Both the position numbers and the translations under genes were made by a program. A stretch of 64,000 nt of DNA from Stagnihabitans lacustris. Lineage in GTDB: Bacteria > Pseudomonadota > Alphaproteobacteria > Rhodobacterales > Rhodobacteraceae. Location: the NCBI RefSeq assembly GCF_025950525.1, contig NZ_JAPDGS010000001.1, positions 682,001 to 746,000 on the forward strand, written 5' to 3'. This document shows positions 26,041-35,105 of this stretch, one piece after another (within the stretch, counting starts at the first letter, position 1; each line of letters opens with the position of its first letter). The notes under the pieces were generated by a model that saw nothing but the letters and a program-made list of their open reading frames with translations, had not been told where the DNA came from and searched no databases.

Positions 26041-27176
26041 TCGGTTGTTCCCGCTTCGCCCAAAGATGCGGCACCTTGCCCCGGGACCACGCCCGATGCA
26101 ACGCCCGAAGCCACACCCGATGCAACCCGGGCGGCCAGCCTTTCGCGGAAGTGGCTGCGGGCCAGCCGCCAGGCCATATCGACCGCCGCCGCCACCCCGG
26201 TCGCATCCGACCCGCCATGCGACTTCACCACGACCCCGTTCAGCCCAAGGAAAACCCCGCCATTGGCGCGGCGCGGGTCCATGCGTTCGCGCAAGCGGTT
26301 CAGCGCGCCAGAGGCGAAAACCGCGGTCAGCTTGGAAAACAGCGTCGCCTTGAAGCTTTGGCGCAGGAAGTCGCCGATCAGCCGCGCCGTGCCCTCGGCC
26401 GTCTTCAGCGCGACATTGCCGGTGAAGCCATCGGTCACGATCACATCGACGCGGTTCGACGGCAGGTCGGTGCCCTCGACATAGCCGATATAGTCGTAAT
26501 CCCCGCGCGTTGCCGCCTCGGCGATCAAATCGGAGGCGGCTTTCAGCTCGGCAGAGCCCTTGTGTTCCTCGGTGCCGACATTCAGCAGGCCGACGCGCGG
26601 CCGGGTGATCCCCATGCCGTTGCGCGCATACGAGGCGCCCATCATCGCATATTGCAACAGGTCCTCGGCATCGGCCTTGATGTCGGCGCCCGCGTCCAGC
26701 ATCAGGTTCATGCCGCCCGGATTGCGCGACGGCCACAGGCAGGCAATCGCGGGCCGGTTGATCCCGGGGATCTTGCGCAGGCGGATCATCGCCACCGCCA
26801 TCAGCGCGCCGGTGTTGCCGCAGGAAATCGCGGCCTGCGCCTCGCCCGTCTTGACCGCGTCAATCGCCCCCCACATCGAGGTGTCCTGACCGTGGCGCAT
26901 GACCTGAGCGGGCTTGTCCTCCATCGTCACGGCGCGGGCGGCGTGGCGCAGGGTGACACGGCCCTTCAAGGCCGGTTCGCGGTCCAGCAGGGGCTGAAGC
27001 TGCGCGCTGTCGCCATGGATCAGGAAATGCGTGTCCGCCATCCGGGGCGCGCAAATGGCAAGACCGGCGACAACTGCCACCGGTCCACGGTCTCCGCCCA
27101 TGGCATCGACCGAAAGCACAATATCTGCACCCATGGCAAGCGGTCCAACGCCTTGACTTTGGATCGCCTGTGACAT
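26037..27176 (-). CDS. plsX: Phosphate acyltransferase PlsX
   Basis: Converts acyl-ACP to acyl-phosphate for phosphatidic acid synthesis. 379 residues from the ATG at 27176; the conserved part begins '[20 protein letters not shown]', so the ATG at 27134 ([15 protein letters not shown]) is an alternative start. Other blocks: '[20 protein letters not shown]', '[18 protein letters not shown]', '[20 protein letters not shown]'. The C-terminus carries [14 protein letters not shown], encoded by three 12-bp units at 26091-26126. It overlaps fabH by 4 bp and follows rpmF with a 13-bp gap. Confidence 0.96.
   Translation of the reverse strand: MSQAIQSQGVGPLAMGADIVLSVDAMGGDRGPVAVVAGLAICAPRMADTHFLIHGDSAQLQPLLDREPALKGRVTLRHAARAVTMEDKPAQVMRHGQDTSMWGAIDAVKTGEAQAAISCGNTGALMAVAMIRLRKIPGINRPAIACLWPSRNPGGMNLMLDAGADIKADAEDLLQYAMMGASYARNGMGITRPRVGLLNVGTEEHKGSAELKAASDLIAEAATRGDYDYIGYVEGTDLPSNRVDVIVTDGFTGNVALKTAEGTARLIGDFLRQSFKATLFSKLTAVFASGALNRLRERMDPRRANGGVFLGLNGVVVKSHGGSDATGVAAAVDMAWRLARSHFRERLAARVASGVASGVASGVVPGQGAASLGEAGTTE
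26091..26126. repeat. Three 12-bp tandem repeats at the 3' end of plsX
   Basis: Units 26091-26102, 26103-26114 and 26115-26126 read GCCCGATGCAAC, GCCCGAAGCCAC and ACCCGATGCAAC. They encode the GVAS repeats at the PlsX C-terminus, outside the conserved fold, and keep the reading frame. Confidence 0.9.
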
Positions 27177-27189
27177 GGGTCAGAAGGGC

Positions 27190-27396
27190 TCAGGCTGCGT
27201 CTTCGTCGGTGTCGACGGTCGACTTGGCCGCCACAACTTCGCGGGCGTCATAGTGGCCGCAAGCGCCGCAAACGTGGTGCGGACGCTTCAGCTCGCCACA
27301 GTTGGAACATTCGTTGGGGTTTGCTGCGACCAACGAGTCATGAGCGCGGCGCATGTTGCGCTTGGACGAGGTCGTGCGATTCTGCGGGACAGCCAT
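27190..27396 (-). CDS. rpmF: 50S ribosomal protein L32
   Basis: 68 residues beginning [20 protein letters not shown], the typical bL32 start. The zinc ribbon is intact, with two cysteine pairs (CSNC and CGAC), so this is the zinc-binding (C+) form. It leads the plsX-fabH-ihfA genes as in most alphaproteobacteria. The protein ends in an acidic tail (VDTDEDAA). Confidence 0.97.
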   Translation of the reverse strand: MAVPQNRTTSSKRNMRRAHDSLVAANPNECSNCGELKRPHHVCGACGHYDAREVVAAKSTVDTDEDAA

Positions 27397-27563
27397 GTCA
27401 CACCTTTAACGAGAGGGGACATACCCCTGATTTCATTTCGATTTCCGGTAAGTCTGGCGGGAAAAAGACCCCCAAAAGACCCCTTGGATGAGGCGCGGAA
27501 GATACGGATTTTCTTCCCGAGCGCAACCCCCAATCTGCCATTACGCCCCCAAGGTCAAGGCGT

Positions 27564-28112
27564 TTACCCTTTATCCCCCTCGGGTTTCATCAATTTCGAC
27601 AGGGCGGCGAAGGGGCGAAGGTCATCATCGCGCAAAGGCGCCGCGCCGGGTTGGGCAAAGACCGCCTCACCCAAGGCCGCACCGGGGGCGCGGGGATACA
27701 ATGGCAGGGCCAGCGACAGGGCCTCGACCACCACGCTGACGGCGTCGATCACCTCGGGCAGGGGTTCGGTCGTGTCGTCCTCGGGGATTTCGACCTCGTC
27801 GGCCTCGGGGTCTTGCCAATCCTCGATGAATTTCCGGGTGATGGCCTCGTCGATCGTGCAGGGCACGGGGTCCAGCGTCACGACACAGGCCTGGACGGCG
27901 CGGGCGGTCAGGCGGCCCGACAGAATCAGGTCGCGCTTGCCCAAGGGGCGGATATCGCCGTCGAATTCCAGCCCCGGAAGGTCAATCAGCCCCAGGCTTT
28001 TGGCGATCAGCGCGCGTTCGGGGGCAGAGGGGCGCAGTTTCACATGCGTCGTTGTGCGGCCCGAAATCGCGGCCACGCGGAAGGGCAGGGTCGGAAAAGC
28101 GGTCTCGGTCAT
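27564..28112 (-). CDS. DUF177 (YceD-like) domain protein
   Basis: 182 residues. The motif 'QACVVTLDPVPCTIDEAITR' with its paired cysteines and the acidic segment 'DPEADEVEIPEDDTTEPLPE' followed by 'IDAVSVVVEALSLALPLYPR' match the DUF177 family, found upstream of rpmF across bacteria and linked in plants and bacteria to 23S rRNA accumulation. It is upstream of rpmF on the same strand with a 167-bp gap, and divergent from bamE, sharing a ~200-bp promoter region. Confidence 0.92.
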   Translation of the reverse strand: MTETAFPTLPFRVAAISGRTTTHVKLRPSAPERALIAKSLGLIDLPGLEFDGDIRPLGKRDLILSGRLTARAVQACVVTLDPVPCTIDEAITRKFIEDWQDPEADEVEIPEDDTTEPLPEVIDAVSVVVEALSLALPLYPRAPGAALGEAVFAQPGAAPLRDDDLRPFAALSKLMKPEGDKG

Positions 28113-28310
28113 GCGGGCCCCCGGATTTGTGAAACGTCTCGGTTTTCTTGCGCGTTATGGCCGAAGCGGCGGGGGGGTCAAGCGTTCCTTTCTTGGCGTG
28201 CGGCCTGCGATGATGTAAGCGATGGAAAATGATGCGGCGCAGAGAGGGAATCTGTGTCGTCAGGGGGGCGTTCGGACCGCGGCTTGGCCACGGTTGCGGC
28301 AGGGGACGGC

Positions 28311-28781
28311 ATGACGGTCACGAGCGGTATTCGGGTGAAATGGCGCGCGGTCTGGCGCGGGCTGGCGCTGTGCGCGGTGATGGGCTGCACGCCGATCTAT
28401 TCCATGCATGGCTATACGCCCGACGACGAGACCCTGGCGCAGATCGAGCCAGGGGTGGACACGCGCGAGACGGTGGCGGCCTTTCTGGGGCGGCCCACGA
28501 CGGATGGGCTTTTGTCCGACGGCGCCTGGTATTACGTGCAAAGCCGGTGGAAGTCGCAGGGCATCAAGGCGCCGCAGGAATATGACCGTCAGGTCGTGGC
28601 GGTGTCGTTCGACGCCGATGGCCGCGTGGCCAACATCGAACGATTCGGCCTGGAGCGTGGCGAGGTCGTGGCCCTGTCGCGCCGCGTCACCTCCGAGCCG
28701 ATCAAGGGCAAGTCGGCGCTAAGCCAGATCTTCTCGAACTTCGGCCGCGTCGACGCGGGCAGCCTGTTCAAAAACCGCTAG
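28311..28781 (+). CDS. bamE: Outer membrane protein assembly factor BamE (SmpA/OmlA)
   Basis: 156 residues from the ATG at 28311, which has AGGGGA about 8 bases upstream; an earlier frame start at 28254 lacks such a site. The N-terminus has a lipoprotein-type signal ending 'LALCAVMGC' (lipobox VMGC). The BamE fold is marked by 'DDETLAQIEPGVDTRETVAA' and 'FLGRPTTDGLLSDGAWYYVQ' and the later 'QVVAVSFDADGRVANIERFG'. It is the small lipoprotein of the BAM complex that inserts beta-barrels in the outer membrane. Single gene, divergent from DUF177. Confidence 0.92.
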   Translation: MTVTSGIRVKWRAVWRGLALCAVMGCTPIYSMHGYTPDDETLAQIEPGVDTRETVAAFLGRPTTDGLLSDGAWYYVQSRWKSQGIKAPQEYDRQVVAVSFDADGRVANIERFGLERGEVVALSRRVTSEPIKGKSALSQIFSNFGRVDAGSLFKNR

Positions 28782-28783
28782 GG

Positions 28784-28894
28784 GCGGTGCGTGCAAGCAC
28801 CCTGCGGGGCTTTGGGTGGCGGTGCGTGCAAGCACGCACCCTACGGCGCAGGGCGCGTGTTTCAACCTGGGTAGGGTGCGTGTTCACACGCACC
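28784..28894. repeat. GGTGCGTG-type hairpin repeats between bamE and uup
   Basis: Three related hairpins: GGTGCGTGCAAGCACC (about 28786-28801), a perfect GGTGCGTG-CAAG-CACGCACC (28821-28840) and a perfect GGTGCGTG-TTCA-CACGCACC (28875-28894). They fill the spacer between the convergent genes bamE and the ABC-F gene and could end transcription from both sides, although there is no U-run. This repeat type is, as far as I recall, common in Rhodobacteraceae. Confidence 0.88.
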
Positions 28895-28895
28895 G

Positions 28896-30698
28896 CTACG
28901 CCTTTTCCTCCAGCGCCAGCCATTCCGCTTCGGCCGCTGCCAGCGCCGCCTGGCGTTCGGCCAGCATGTCCGTGCCCTTCTTGAACTTCACCGGCTCGCG
29001 GGTGAACAGCTGCGGATCTGCCAGAAGGTCATTCAGCTTGGCAATCTCGGCCTCCAGCTTTTCAATGACGCCGGGCAGGGTCTCCAGCCGCTTGCGTTCG
29101 GTAAAAGTCAGGCCATCGGCCTTCTTTTCGCGGACAGGTTCGGGGGCAGCCGCGGCCTTGGCGGCCTCGCGCCGCGCCTCGGCCTCGCGGGGGCCGCGCT
29201 GGCTGACATAGTCGCTCCAGCCGCCGGGATAGGCCATGACGCGGCCCTGACCCTCTAGTGCCACGGTGGTCGTGGCCACGCGGTCGATGAAGTCGCGGTC
29301 GTGGCTGACCAAGAGGACCGTGCCGTCATAATCGCCCAGGATGTCCTGAAGCAGGTCCAGCGTTTCGACGTCCAGATCGTTGGTCGGTTCGTCCATGATC
29401 AAAAGGTTCGAAGGCCGCGCCATCAGTTTCGCCAGCAAAAGCCGCGCCCGTTCACCGCCCGACAGGCTTTTGACTGGCGCCCGCGCCTGGGCCTCGTCGA
29501 ACAGGAAGTCCTTCAGATATCCGACCACATGGCGCGCAAAACCCCGCACCATGACCTGATCGGAATTGCCTGACACGGCCATCAGAGGGTCATTGGTCAG
29601 GTTGGTCCAAAGGCTTTCTTCGGGGTCCAGCCGCGCGCGCGCCTGGTCAAAGACCGCGATTTCCAGTTGCGTGCCCAGCGACACCGTGCCGGCATCGGGC
29701 GCGATCTCTCCGGTCAGCATCCGCAACAGCGTCGTCTTGCCCACGCCATTCGGACCGACAAAGGCCACCCGGTCGCCGCGCAGAACTTTAAGGTCGAAAT
29801 CCTTCAGGATCACTTTGTCGCCAAAGGCCTTGGCGATGCCCGTGGCCTCGATCACCTTTTTGCCCGAGATCGGAGCCTGATCGAATTCCATCGCGGCCGT
29901 GCCCTTGCGGCGGATCTGGCTTGAGCGTTCCTCACGCAATTCCGCCAAGGCCCGCACCCGCCCTTGGTTGCGCTTGCGCCGGGCCGAGATGCCCTCGACC
30001 GCCCATTTCGCCTCGGCCTTGATCTTGCGATCCAGCTTGTGACGCGCCGCATCCTCTTCGGCCCAGGTCTCTTCGCGCCATTCCTCGAACCCAAAGAAGC
30101 CCAGTTCGCGCCTGCGAATCTGCCCGCGGTCCAGCCACAGCGTCGCCTTGGTCAGCCGGTTCAAAAAGGCCCGGTCGTGGCTGATCAGCACATAGGCCGC
30201 CCGGGTGTCGTTCAGGAAGTTTTCCAGCCATTCAATGGCGGCAATGTCCAGGTGGTTGGTGGGCTCGTCCAGAAGCATCAACTCGGGCGCCTCGGCCACC
30301 AGTTTCGCCAAGGCCGCCCGGCGCCGCTCGCCGCCCGAAGCCGAGGCGATGGGCGTCTCGGGCTTGAACCCCAGACCCTCGGCCGCGACCGACAGCCGCC
30401 ATTCCTCGCCCACATCCAGCCGCGAGGCCGCATAATCGCCCAAGGTCTCGAAGCCCGTCATCTCGGGCTCTTGCTCCATATAGCCGACCGTGATGCCGGG
30501 CGGGACATGGCGAGCGCCTTTGTCGGCCTCGACAAAGCCTGCCATCAGCTTCATCAGCGTGGACTTGCCCGAGCCATTGCGGCCCACAAGAGCGAGCCGG
30601 TCGCCCTCCTGGACCGTCATGTCGATGCCGTCAAACAAGGGATTGCCGCCGAAGGTCAGCGACAGCGAAGAGAGTTGCAAAAGGGGTGCGCGTGCCAT
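28896..30698 (-). CDS. uup: ABC-F family ATPase (Uup-like)
   Basis: 600 residues with two ABC ATPase domains and no membrane spans, typical of ABC-F proteins acting on the ribosome or branched DNA. Walker A: 'LVGRNGSGKSTLMKL' (domain 1) and 'FVGPNGVGKTTLLRML' (domain 2). Signatures: 'SASGGERRRAALAKL' and 'SLSGGERARLLLAKLM'; Walker B: 'LMLLDEPTNHLD' and 'LLIMDEPTNDLD'. The linker of about 85 residues is charged. A C-terminal coiled-coil ('TERKRLETLPGVIEKLEAEI' and on) marks the Uup branch. The end of the gene abuts the hairpin repeats. Confidence 0.93.
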   Translation of the reverse strand: MARAPLLQLSSLSLTFGGNPLFDGIDMTVQEGDRLALVGRNGSGKSTLMKLMAGFVEADKGARHVPPGITVGYMEQEPEMTGFETLGDYAASRLDVGEEWRLSVAAEGLGFKPETPIASASGGERRRAALAKLVAEAPELMLLDEPTNHLDIAAIEWLENFLNDTRAAYVLISHDRAFLNRLTKATLWLDRGQIRRRELGFFGFEEWREETWAEEDAARHKLDRKIKAEAKWAVEGISARRKRNQGRVRALAELREERSSQIRRKGTAAMEFDQAPISGKKVIEATGIAKAFGDKVILKDFDLKVLRGDRVAFVGPNGVGKTTLLRMLTGEIAPDAGTVSLGTQLEIAVFDQARARLDPEESLWTNLTNDPLMAVSGNSDQVMVRGFARHVVGYLKDFLFDEAQARAPVKSLSGGERARLLLAKLMARPSNLLIMDEPTNDLDVETLDLLQDILGDYDGTVLLVSHDRDFIDRVATTTVALEGQGRVMAYPGGWSDYVSQRGPREAEARREAAKAAAAPEPVREKKADGLTFTERKRLETLPGVIEKLEAEIAKLNDLLADPQLFTREPVKFKKGTDMLAERQAALAAAEAEWLALEEKA

Positions 30699-30729
30699 GG
30701 GTGGCAGGTATCCACTGGCGGCGCCGCGG

Positions 30730-31407
30730 TCAAGCCAGCGTCAAGAAGCGCGCGCGCGCCGGGGGGATATCCGCGATGCGCAGCAGGGTCAGAACATGCA
30801 GAGTGTCCAGGTCGCGGTCGATCACCGCATGATCCGACACCTTGGCCCCCAGGCTCAGGTAAAACCGCAACAGGGGCGGCAGGCTTGTGGGGTCGGGGGT
30901 CCGGTCGGGCAGGGGCAAAGCCGCGGCCCTGCGCCCGGGGCCGGGGCTTGCGACATGCGGGCGCAGGGCGGCCAAGGCGGGGCCATGGTCGGCCTGGGCG
31001 CCGGGGAAGGAGGTGCAGCCAAACAGCAGGGCGATGTCCTCAGCGGCGATGATCCGGGCAAGGAAGCCCCAGGCCAGCCGCAGGATGCCGGGGTCGGGGT
31101 GATCGGGATGCAGGCAAAAGCGGCCAAGCTCCAGGCTGCGACCTGTCAGGGTCAGGGGCGCGAGGTCGTAGAACTCGGCCGCATAGGCGCCCTTTGGGGG
31201 ACCGTCGAAGACCCTCAGCCGCCCGGTCGCCAGGACCTTGCCGCGGGTCTCGATGACCAGATGGTGACAGGTTGCGTCATGGCCATCCCCCCTGTCACCG
31301 GGAAAGGCCAGCCGCCGCAGATCCATGCCCGCGCCGCTGCCCGGCGGCAACAGCCGGGCCGTCAGCGGGCCTAGGTCAAGGTTTGGGGCTTGCAGCATCG
31401 CGCTCAT
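30730..31407 (-). CDS. OlsB-like N-acyltransferase (GNAT fold; ornithine lipid synthesis)
   Basis: 225 residues. '[20 protein letters not shown]' then '[20 protein letters not shown]' and '[20 protein letters not shown]' match the L-ornithine N-alpha-acyltransferase family (OlsB), which makes lyso-ornithine lipid from 3-hydroxyacyl-ACP and ornithine. No olsA-type O-acyltransferase is next to it here, and the protein is somewhat short for OlsB, so the role in ornithine lipid synthesis is inferred from family only. A second ATG (31398) is possible. Divergent from msrB, 33 bp apart. Confidence 0.8.
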   Translation of the reverse strand: MSAMLQAPNLDLGPLTARLLPPGSGAGMDLRRLAFPGDRGDGHDATCHHLVIETRGKVLATGRLRVFDGPPKGAYAAEFYDLAPLTLTGRSLELGRFCLHPDHPDPGILRLAWGFLARIIAAEDIALLFGCTSFPGAQADHGPALAALRPHVASPGPGRRAAALPLPDRTPDPTSLPPLLRFYLSLGAKVSDHAVIDRDLDTLHVLTLLRIADIPPARARFLTLA

Positions 31408-31440
31408 GGCCTAAATCTGACAGTGAAACCGGAGGTGTCC

Positions 31441-31833
31441 ATGGATAGACTGGAAAAGAGCGACGCGGAATGGCTGAAGCAGCTGGGCGACGAGGCCTTC
31501 CGCGTGATGCGCAAACATGGGACAGAGCGACCCTTCAGCCATGACAACTTCCCCGAGGCGCCCGGCGTCTATTACTGCAAGGGCTGCGGTGCAGAGCTGT
31601 TCCGCGCCGGAACCAAGTTCGACGCAGGCTGCGGCTGGCCGTCGTTCTTTGCCCCCGCCGAGGGCGCGCCGATTGGGGAAACCGTGGACCGCAGCCATTT
31701 CATGGTCCGCACAGAGGTCCATTGTGAGGGCTGTGGCGGCCATCTGGGCCATGTCTTCGACGACGGCCCCGCACCCACGGGCCTGCGCTATTGCATCAAC
31801 GGCGTGGCGCTGGACTTTGAACCCGAGGCGTGA
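31441..31833 (+). CDS. msrB: Peptide-methionine (R)-S-oxide reductase MsrB
   Basis: 130 residues, cytoplasmic form without a signal peptide. Reduces the R-epimer of methionine sulfoxide. The zinc cysteines are C46/C49 (CKGC) and C95/C98 (CEGC); the catalytic cysteine is C118 ('[11 protein letters not shown]'). Conserved '[12 protein letters not shown]' and '[11 protein letters not shown]' are present. The start ATG follows GGAGGTGTCC. A monocistronic gene ending next to dispersed element copy H. Confidence 0.97.
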   Translation: MDRLEKSDAEWLKQLGDEAFRVMRKHGTERPFSHDNFPEAPGVYYCKGCGAELFRAGTKFDAGCGWPSFFAPAEGAPIGETVDRSHFMVRTEVHCEGCGGHLGHVFDDGPAPTGLRYCINGVALDFEPEA

Positions 31834-31890
31834 CGGAAACCGGGCAGGGGGGCTGTCTGCCCCCCTCGGCGCTGGCGCGCCTCACCCCCC

Positions 31891-31916
31891 GAGAGATATT
31901 TGAGTCAGTATGAAAG
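31891..31916 (+). repeat. Dispersed element, copy H
   Basis: Plus-strand copy GAGAGATATTTGAGTCAGTA then TGAAAG, in the 209-bp spacer between the convergent msrB and aldolase genes. Confidence 0.92.
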
Positions 31917-32042
31917 CATAAGGCGCGCGCCGGGGATCGGGCGCGTTCATTGTGTTTGCCGATTTCCCCACGTGCGGCGCAAATCCCGAGCCGGTTGGGG
32001 CGCAAGCCCCAGAGGCGAGATGAAAATCTTGCGCTTTGCGCT

Positions 32043-32804
32043 CTATTTGAAACGGGCGGCCGCGGTGCGCATCGCCTGGACGTAAAGCAGCACGTCGATG
32101 GCCACGCCAATGAACCGCGCCCCAGCTTGGCGCGCCTCGGCGATATAGTCCTCTTCGGTGGTCAGGATGCCCGCCGCGCGCCCTGCGGCCTTGATGCGGG
32201 CCAGGGTCTCTAGCACCTTGGCCTTGACCTCCGGGTGTGAGGCGCCGCCCAAATGCCCCATGTCCGCCGCCAGATCCGAGGGGCCGACAAAGACGCAATC
32301 GGCCGGCACTTTCAGGATATCGTCCAGGTTCTCCAGCGCTGTCAGGCTTTCGACCTGCAGGATCAGGCAGATCTGGTCATCCGCTGTGGTCAGATAGTCG
32401 GGCACCGCTGAAAACATCGAGGCCCGCGCCAGCGAGGAGCCGATCCCCCGCACGCCAGCCCCGGGATAGCGCGTCGCCTGATAAACGGCCTGCGCCTGGG
32501 CCCCGGTCTCCACCATCGGCACCATCAGGCTTTGTGCGCCCGCATCCAGCATCTGCTTGATCAGCCAGGCCTCCCCCACCGGCACGCGCACCACGGCATC
32601 CGATGCCCCGCCGCGCAGGACCGCCAGTTGCGCGGAAATGCTGCGCAAGTCATTGGGCGCATGTTCGCCGTCGATCAACAGCCAGTCAAAGCCGCAAGTC
32701 CCCGCCATCTCGGCCACATAGGGATCGGCCATGCCAAGCCAGGAGCCATAGACGGTTTCCCCCGCGGCCAGGCGGGCTTTCAGGCGGTTCGGGGCTGCGG
32801 GCAT
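32043..32804 (-). CDS. HpcH/HpaI aldolase family protein
   Basis: 253 residues of the class II pyruvate aldolase family (4-hydroxy-2-oxoheptanedioate / 2-keto-3-deoxy-sugar aldolases). 'CGFDWLLIDGEHAPNDLRSI' is the family signature; the metal Glu and Asp lie in 'LILQVESLTALENLDDIL' and 'VFVGPSDLAADMGHLG'. It cleaves 4-hydroxy-2-oxo acids to pyruvate and an aldehyde; the physiological substrate is not given by the context. ATG at 32804 has AAAGGAGAG upstream. The TetR gene lies 57 bp upstream on the same strand and might regulate it. Confidence 0.9.
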   Translation of the reverse strand: MPAAPNRLKARLAAGETVYGSWLGMADPYVAEMAGTCGFDWLLIDGEHAPNDLRSISAQLAVLRGGASDAVVRVPVGEAWLIKQMLDAGAQSLMVPMVETGAQAQAVYQATRYPGAGVRGIGSSLARASMFSAVPDYLTTADDQICLILQVESLTALENLDDILKVPADCVFVGPSDLAADMGHLGGASHPEVKAKVLETLARIKAAGRAAGILTTEEDYIAEARQAGARFIGVAIDVLLYVQAMRTAAARFK

Positions 32805-32861
32805 CGGGCTCTCCTTTTGCGCAAGGCTAAGGCGCGGGCCCCACAAGGTCCAGCCCAAGCC

Positions 32862-33476
32862 TCAGCGGTCGGGCGGCAACAGCCCCAGGCCGCGCAGATA
32901 GATGCCGATCCCGGTTTCCAGCAGGTCTTCGGGCGGGAAGGGCGATTTCGCGCCGGGCGTGCCGCGCATGAACAGTTCCACCACGCCATGGCTCATCGCC
33001 CAGATATGGGCCGAGACCATCGAGCCCGGCGGGCGTTTCCCCTCGGGCAGATGCTGGCCAAGACCCTGCGCCGCCTGTTCCAGCACAGACCGCGCCTTTT
33101 GCGCCATCTGCCCCAGGTCGGGATGGGCGTTGAACGAAAGCCCGCTTTCGAACATCGCCATGTAATGACCCGGGTATTTCCGCGCAAAGGCCAGATAGGC
33201 GCGCCCCGTCGCCTCGAACGCCGCCAAGGCCGAGGGCTTGCCGCCGTTGTAGGCAAACTCCATCAGAGCGGCAAAGATGTCATAGCCCTGACGCGCGACC
33301 TCGGCGATCAGCTCGTCACGGCCTGCGAAATGGCGATAGACGGCGGCGGGCGTGACATCCGCCGCCTTGGCCGCCTCGGACAGGGTGAACCCCGTCGGCC
33401 CCTGTTCGGCAATCAACCGCAAGGCCGCCTCGACCAGGGCTTGCCGCAAGTTCCCGTGATGATAGCCCTGCTTCAA
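32862..33476 (-). CDS. TetR-family transcriptional regulator
   Basis: 204 residues counted from a TTG at 33476 (then KQGYHHGNLRQALVEAALRL). The helix-turn-helix 'FTLSEAAKAADVTPAAVYRH' then 'FAGRDELIAEVARQGYD' is clear; the C-terminal domain is the variable ligand part. There is no in-frame ATG: the frame opens in the dispersed element (TTG at 33539, translating to GQYER), and the TTG at 33476 matches the usual N-terminus of homologues (xxQGYHHGNLR). It is upstream of the HpaI-type aldolase on the same strand; whether it controls that gene is unknown. Confidence 0.88.
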   Translation of the reverse strand: MKQGYHHGNLRQALVEAALRLIAEQGPTGFTLSEAAKAADVTPAAVYRHFAGRDELIAEVARQGYDIFAALMEFAYNGGKPSALAAFEATGRAYLAFARKYPGHYMAMFESGLSFNAHPDLGQMAQKARSVLEQAAQGLGQHLPEGKRPPGSMVSAHIWAMSHGVVELFMRGTPGAKSPFPPEDLLETGIGIYLRGLGLLPPDR

Positions 33477-33522
33477 CGGCCCGTTTCTTTCGTCATGTCT
33501 TTCGCAGCGACCTTCTTCGTGT

Positions 33523-33550
33523 CTTTCATACTGACCCAAATATTCCGGGG
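33523..33550 (-). repeat. Dispersed element, copy I
   Basis: Minus-strand copy CCCCGGAATATTTGGGTCAG then TATGAAAG, just upstream of the TetR gene and reading into it. Confidence 0.92.
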
Positions 33551-33608
33551 TGTGGGGCAGCGCCCCACGGAGCTTTCCCGAAAGACCGCCCTGCCTGAAC
33601 GAAGGGCC

Positions 33609-34490
33609 TCACCCCCCGATCAGACCCGGACCGCCGCAGATCTTGCCATCCATGGCCCCGATCACCGCCTTGTCCTTGCCTGCAAACTCCATCGCATTCA
33701 AGACCGCCTGAACCGCCGCGATCCGGGCGCGCAGCTTGTCATCCGACAGGATGACCGTCCAGGGCGCATGGGGGAAATGGGTCTTGGCCATCGTCTCTGC
33801 AATGGCCGCGCTGTAGTCTTTCCACTTGGCCAGGCCGTCGATGTCGATCTGGCTCAGCTTCCATTGCTTCAGCGGGTCGCCCTCGCGGTCCAGGAACCGC
33901 TTCAGCTGTTCGGCCCGGTCGACCTCCAGCCACAGCTTGACCAAGACGATGCCTTCATCCACGATCATGCGTTCATAATCAGGCACTTGGCGGAAGAACT
34001 TCGCCTTCTGGTCCGGCGTGCAGAACCCAAAGACCGGCTCGACGATGGCGCGGTTATACCAGCTGCGGTCAAAAAGGCTGATCTCGCCCGCGGCGGGAAG
34101 CTGATCGACATAGCGCTGGAAATACCATTGCCCGGCCTCACGCTCGGTCGGCTTGGACAGGGCCACGATCCGCGCCACGCGGGGGTTCAGGTTCAGCCGC
34201 ATCGCCTCGATCGTGCCGCCCTTGCCGGCCGCATCGCGCCCCTCGAAGACCACGATCAGCCGCTTGCCCCGCGCCTTCAGGTCGTAATGCATCCGCACCA
34301 GCTGCAGCTGCAGTTCGGCCATCCGCGCCTCATAGTCCTTGCGCTTCATCTCTTCGCGGTAGGGGTAAGTGGGCGAGAGGATGTCATCCTTGCCCGCAGC
34401 CTCGATCACGCGGCGGACCTCCTTGGGCGCGTCCTTCTTGAAATAGCGCGAGATGGCCCCGTCGAAGGGAAGATCGCCCAGACTGTTCAT
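33609..34490 (-). CDS. ppk2: Polyphosphate kinase 2
   Basis: 293 residues, the single-domain PPK2 length. Walker A is '[20 protein letters not shown]' (about residues 79-98), Walker B/lid '[18 protein letters not shown]', followed by '[20 protein letters not shown]' and '[20 protein letters not shown]'. PPK2 enzymes transfer phosphate between polyphosphate and nucleoside di- or monophosphates. No ppx or ppk1 neighbours. The last ~15 codons ([16 protein letters not shown]) are glycine rich. Confidence 0.94.
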   Translation of the reverse strand: MNSLGDLPFDGAISRYFKKDAPKEVRRVIEAAGKDDILSPTYPYREEMKRKDYEARMAELQLQLVRMHYDLKARGKRLIVVFEGRDAAGKGGTIEAMRLNLNPRVARIVALSKPTEREAGQWYFQRYVDQLPAAGEISLFDRSWYNRAIVEPVFGFCTPDQKAKFFRQVPDYERMIVDEGIVLVKLWLEVDRAEQLKRFLDREGDPLKQWKLSQIDIDGLAKWKDYSAAIAETMAKTHFPHAPWTVILSDDKLRARIAAVQAVLNAMEFAGKDKAVIGAMDGKICGGPGLIGG

Positions 34491-34616
34491 GCAAGCCCCC
34501 AGCTTTTCCCCACTATGGCAAGTGTCGCGGCAAAACTGAACCCATGTCTCAGATTATTCTCGACGGCTGCCTGCGGTGCTTTTAACCTTACAGGCATTTT
34601 CAACGGAGGAGATATC

Positions 34617-35105
34617 ATGCCGGTCGAGAAGAAGGACGAAGCCCCAAAGAAACAGGCTCCGAAGCAACCCCAACCCGACTTTGTGACCTTTGAACGCAAG
34701 CAAGCGGCGCTGGAAAAGATCGTCGCGGCACAGAAGGAAAGCATCAAGGGCACCGAAGCCCTCGTGGCAAGATTGCTGAAGGAGGTCACCACCCCGGAGG
34801 GTGATGGTGTCGCCCTTGAAAGCCCCACATTCAAAAGGATGATGAAGCTCTTGGACGATCTTGGGATCAAGGAGCGCACGAATGCGATGGGGATCGAAAA
34901 GCTCAGCAAGGCCATAGCGCTGACGGCCGAATTGGCGCAACCGGCAACGCAGGTCAAAACGCTTTCGGCGCGGGTGGATTTCCTGACCAAAGAGATCGAG
35001 GCCATCAAGAAAGAGCAGGTCACGGCGCTGGACCTGAAATTGATGGAAAAACGCATCATGGAGGCCGTGGAAAAGCGCGTCTCGGGCCTGACCAAAAAGG
35101 GTTAG
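34617..35105 (+). CDS. Lysine-rich coiled-coil protein of unknown function
   Basis: 162 residues from an ATG with AACGGAGGAGATATC upstream, a very strong ribosome site. The N-terminus is a disordered Lys/Pro segment (EKKDEAPKKQAPKQPQPDF), then long heptad-like helices ('KQAALEKIVAAQKESIKGTE', 'ARVDFLTKEIEAIKKEQV'), ending in LTKKG. There is no signal peptide or membrane span and no family I recognise. It has more Lys than neighbouring genes and uses AAA/GAA codons freely, which could mean recent acquisition. The stop overlaps the end of the convergent hydrolase by 4 bp. Confidence 0.75.
   Translation: MPVEKKDEAPKKQAPKQPQPDFVTFERKQAALEKIVAAQKESIKGTEALVARLLKEVTTPEGDGVALESPTFKRMMKLLDDLGIKERTNAMGIEKLSKAIALTAELAQPATQVKTLSARVDFLTKEIEAIKKEQVTALDLKLMEKRIMEAVEKRVSGLTKKG

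Noticed and set aside
32532..34616. Very long plus-strand open frame through the aldolase, TetR and ppk2 genes
   Set aside because: Antisense to three well-supported genes; only its last 163 codons (from 34617) look like a real gene.
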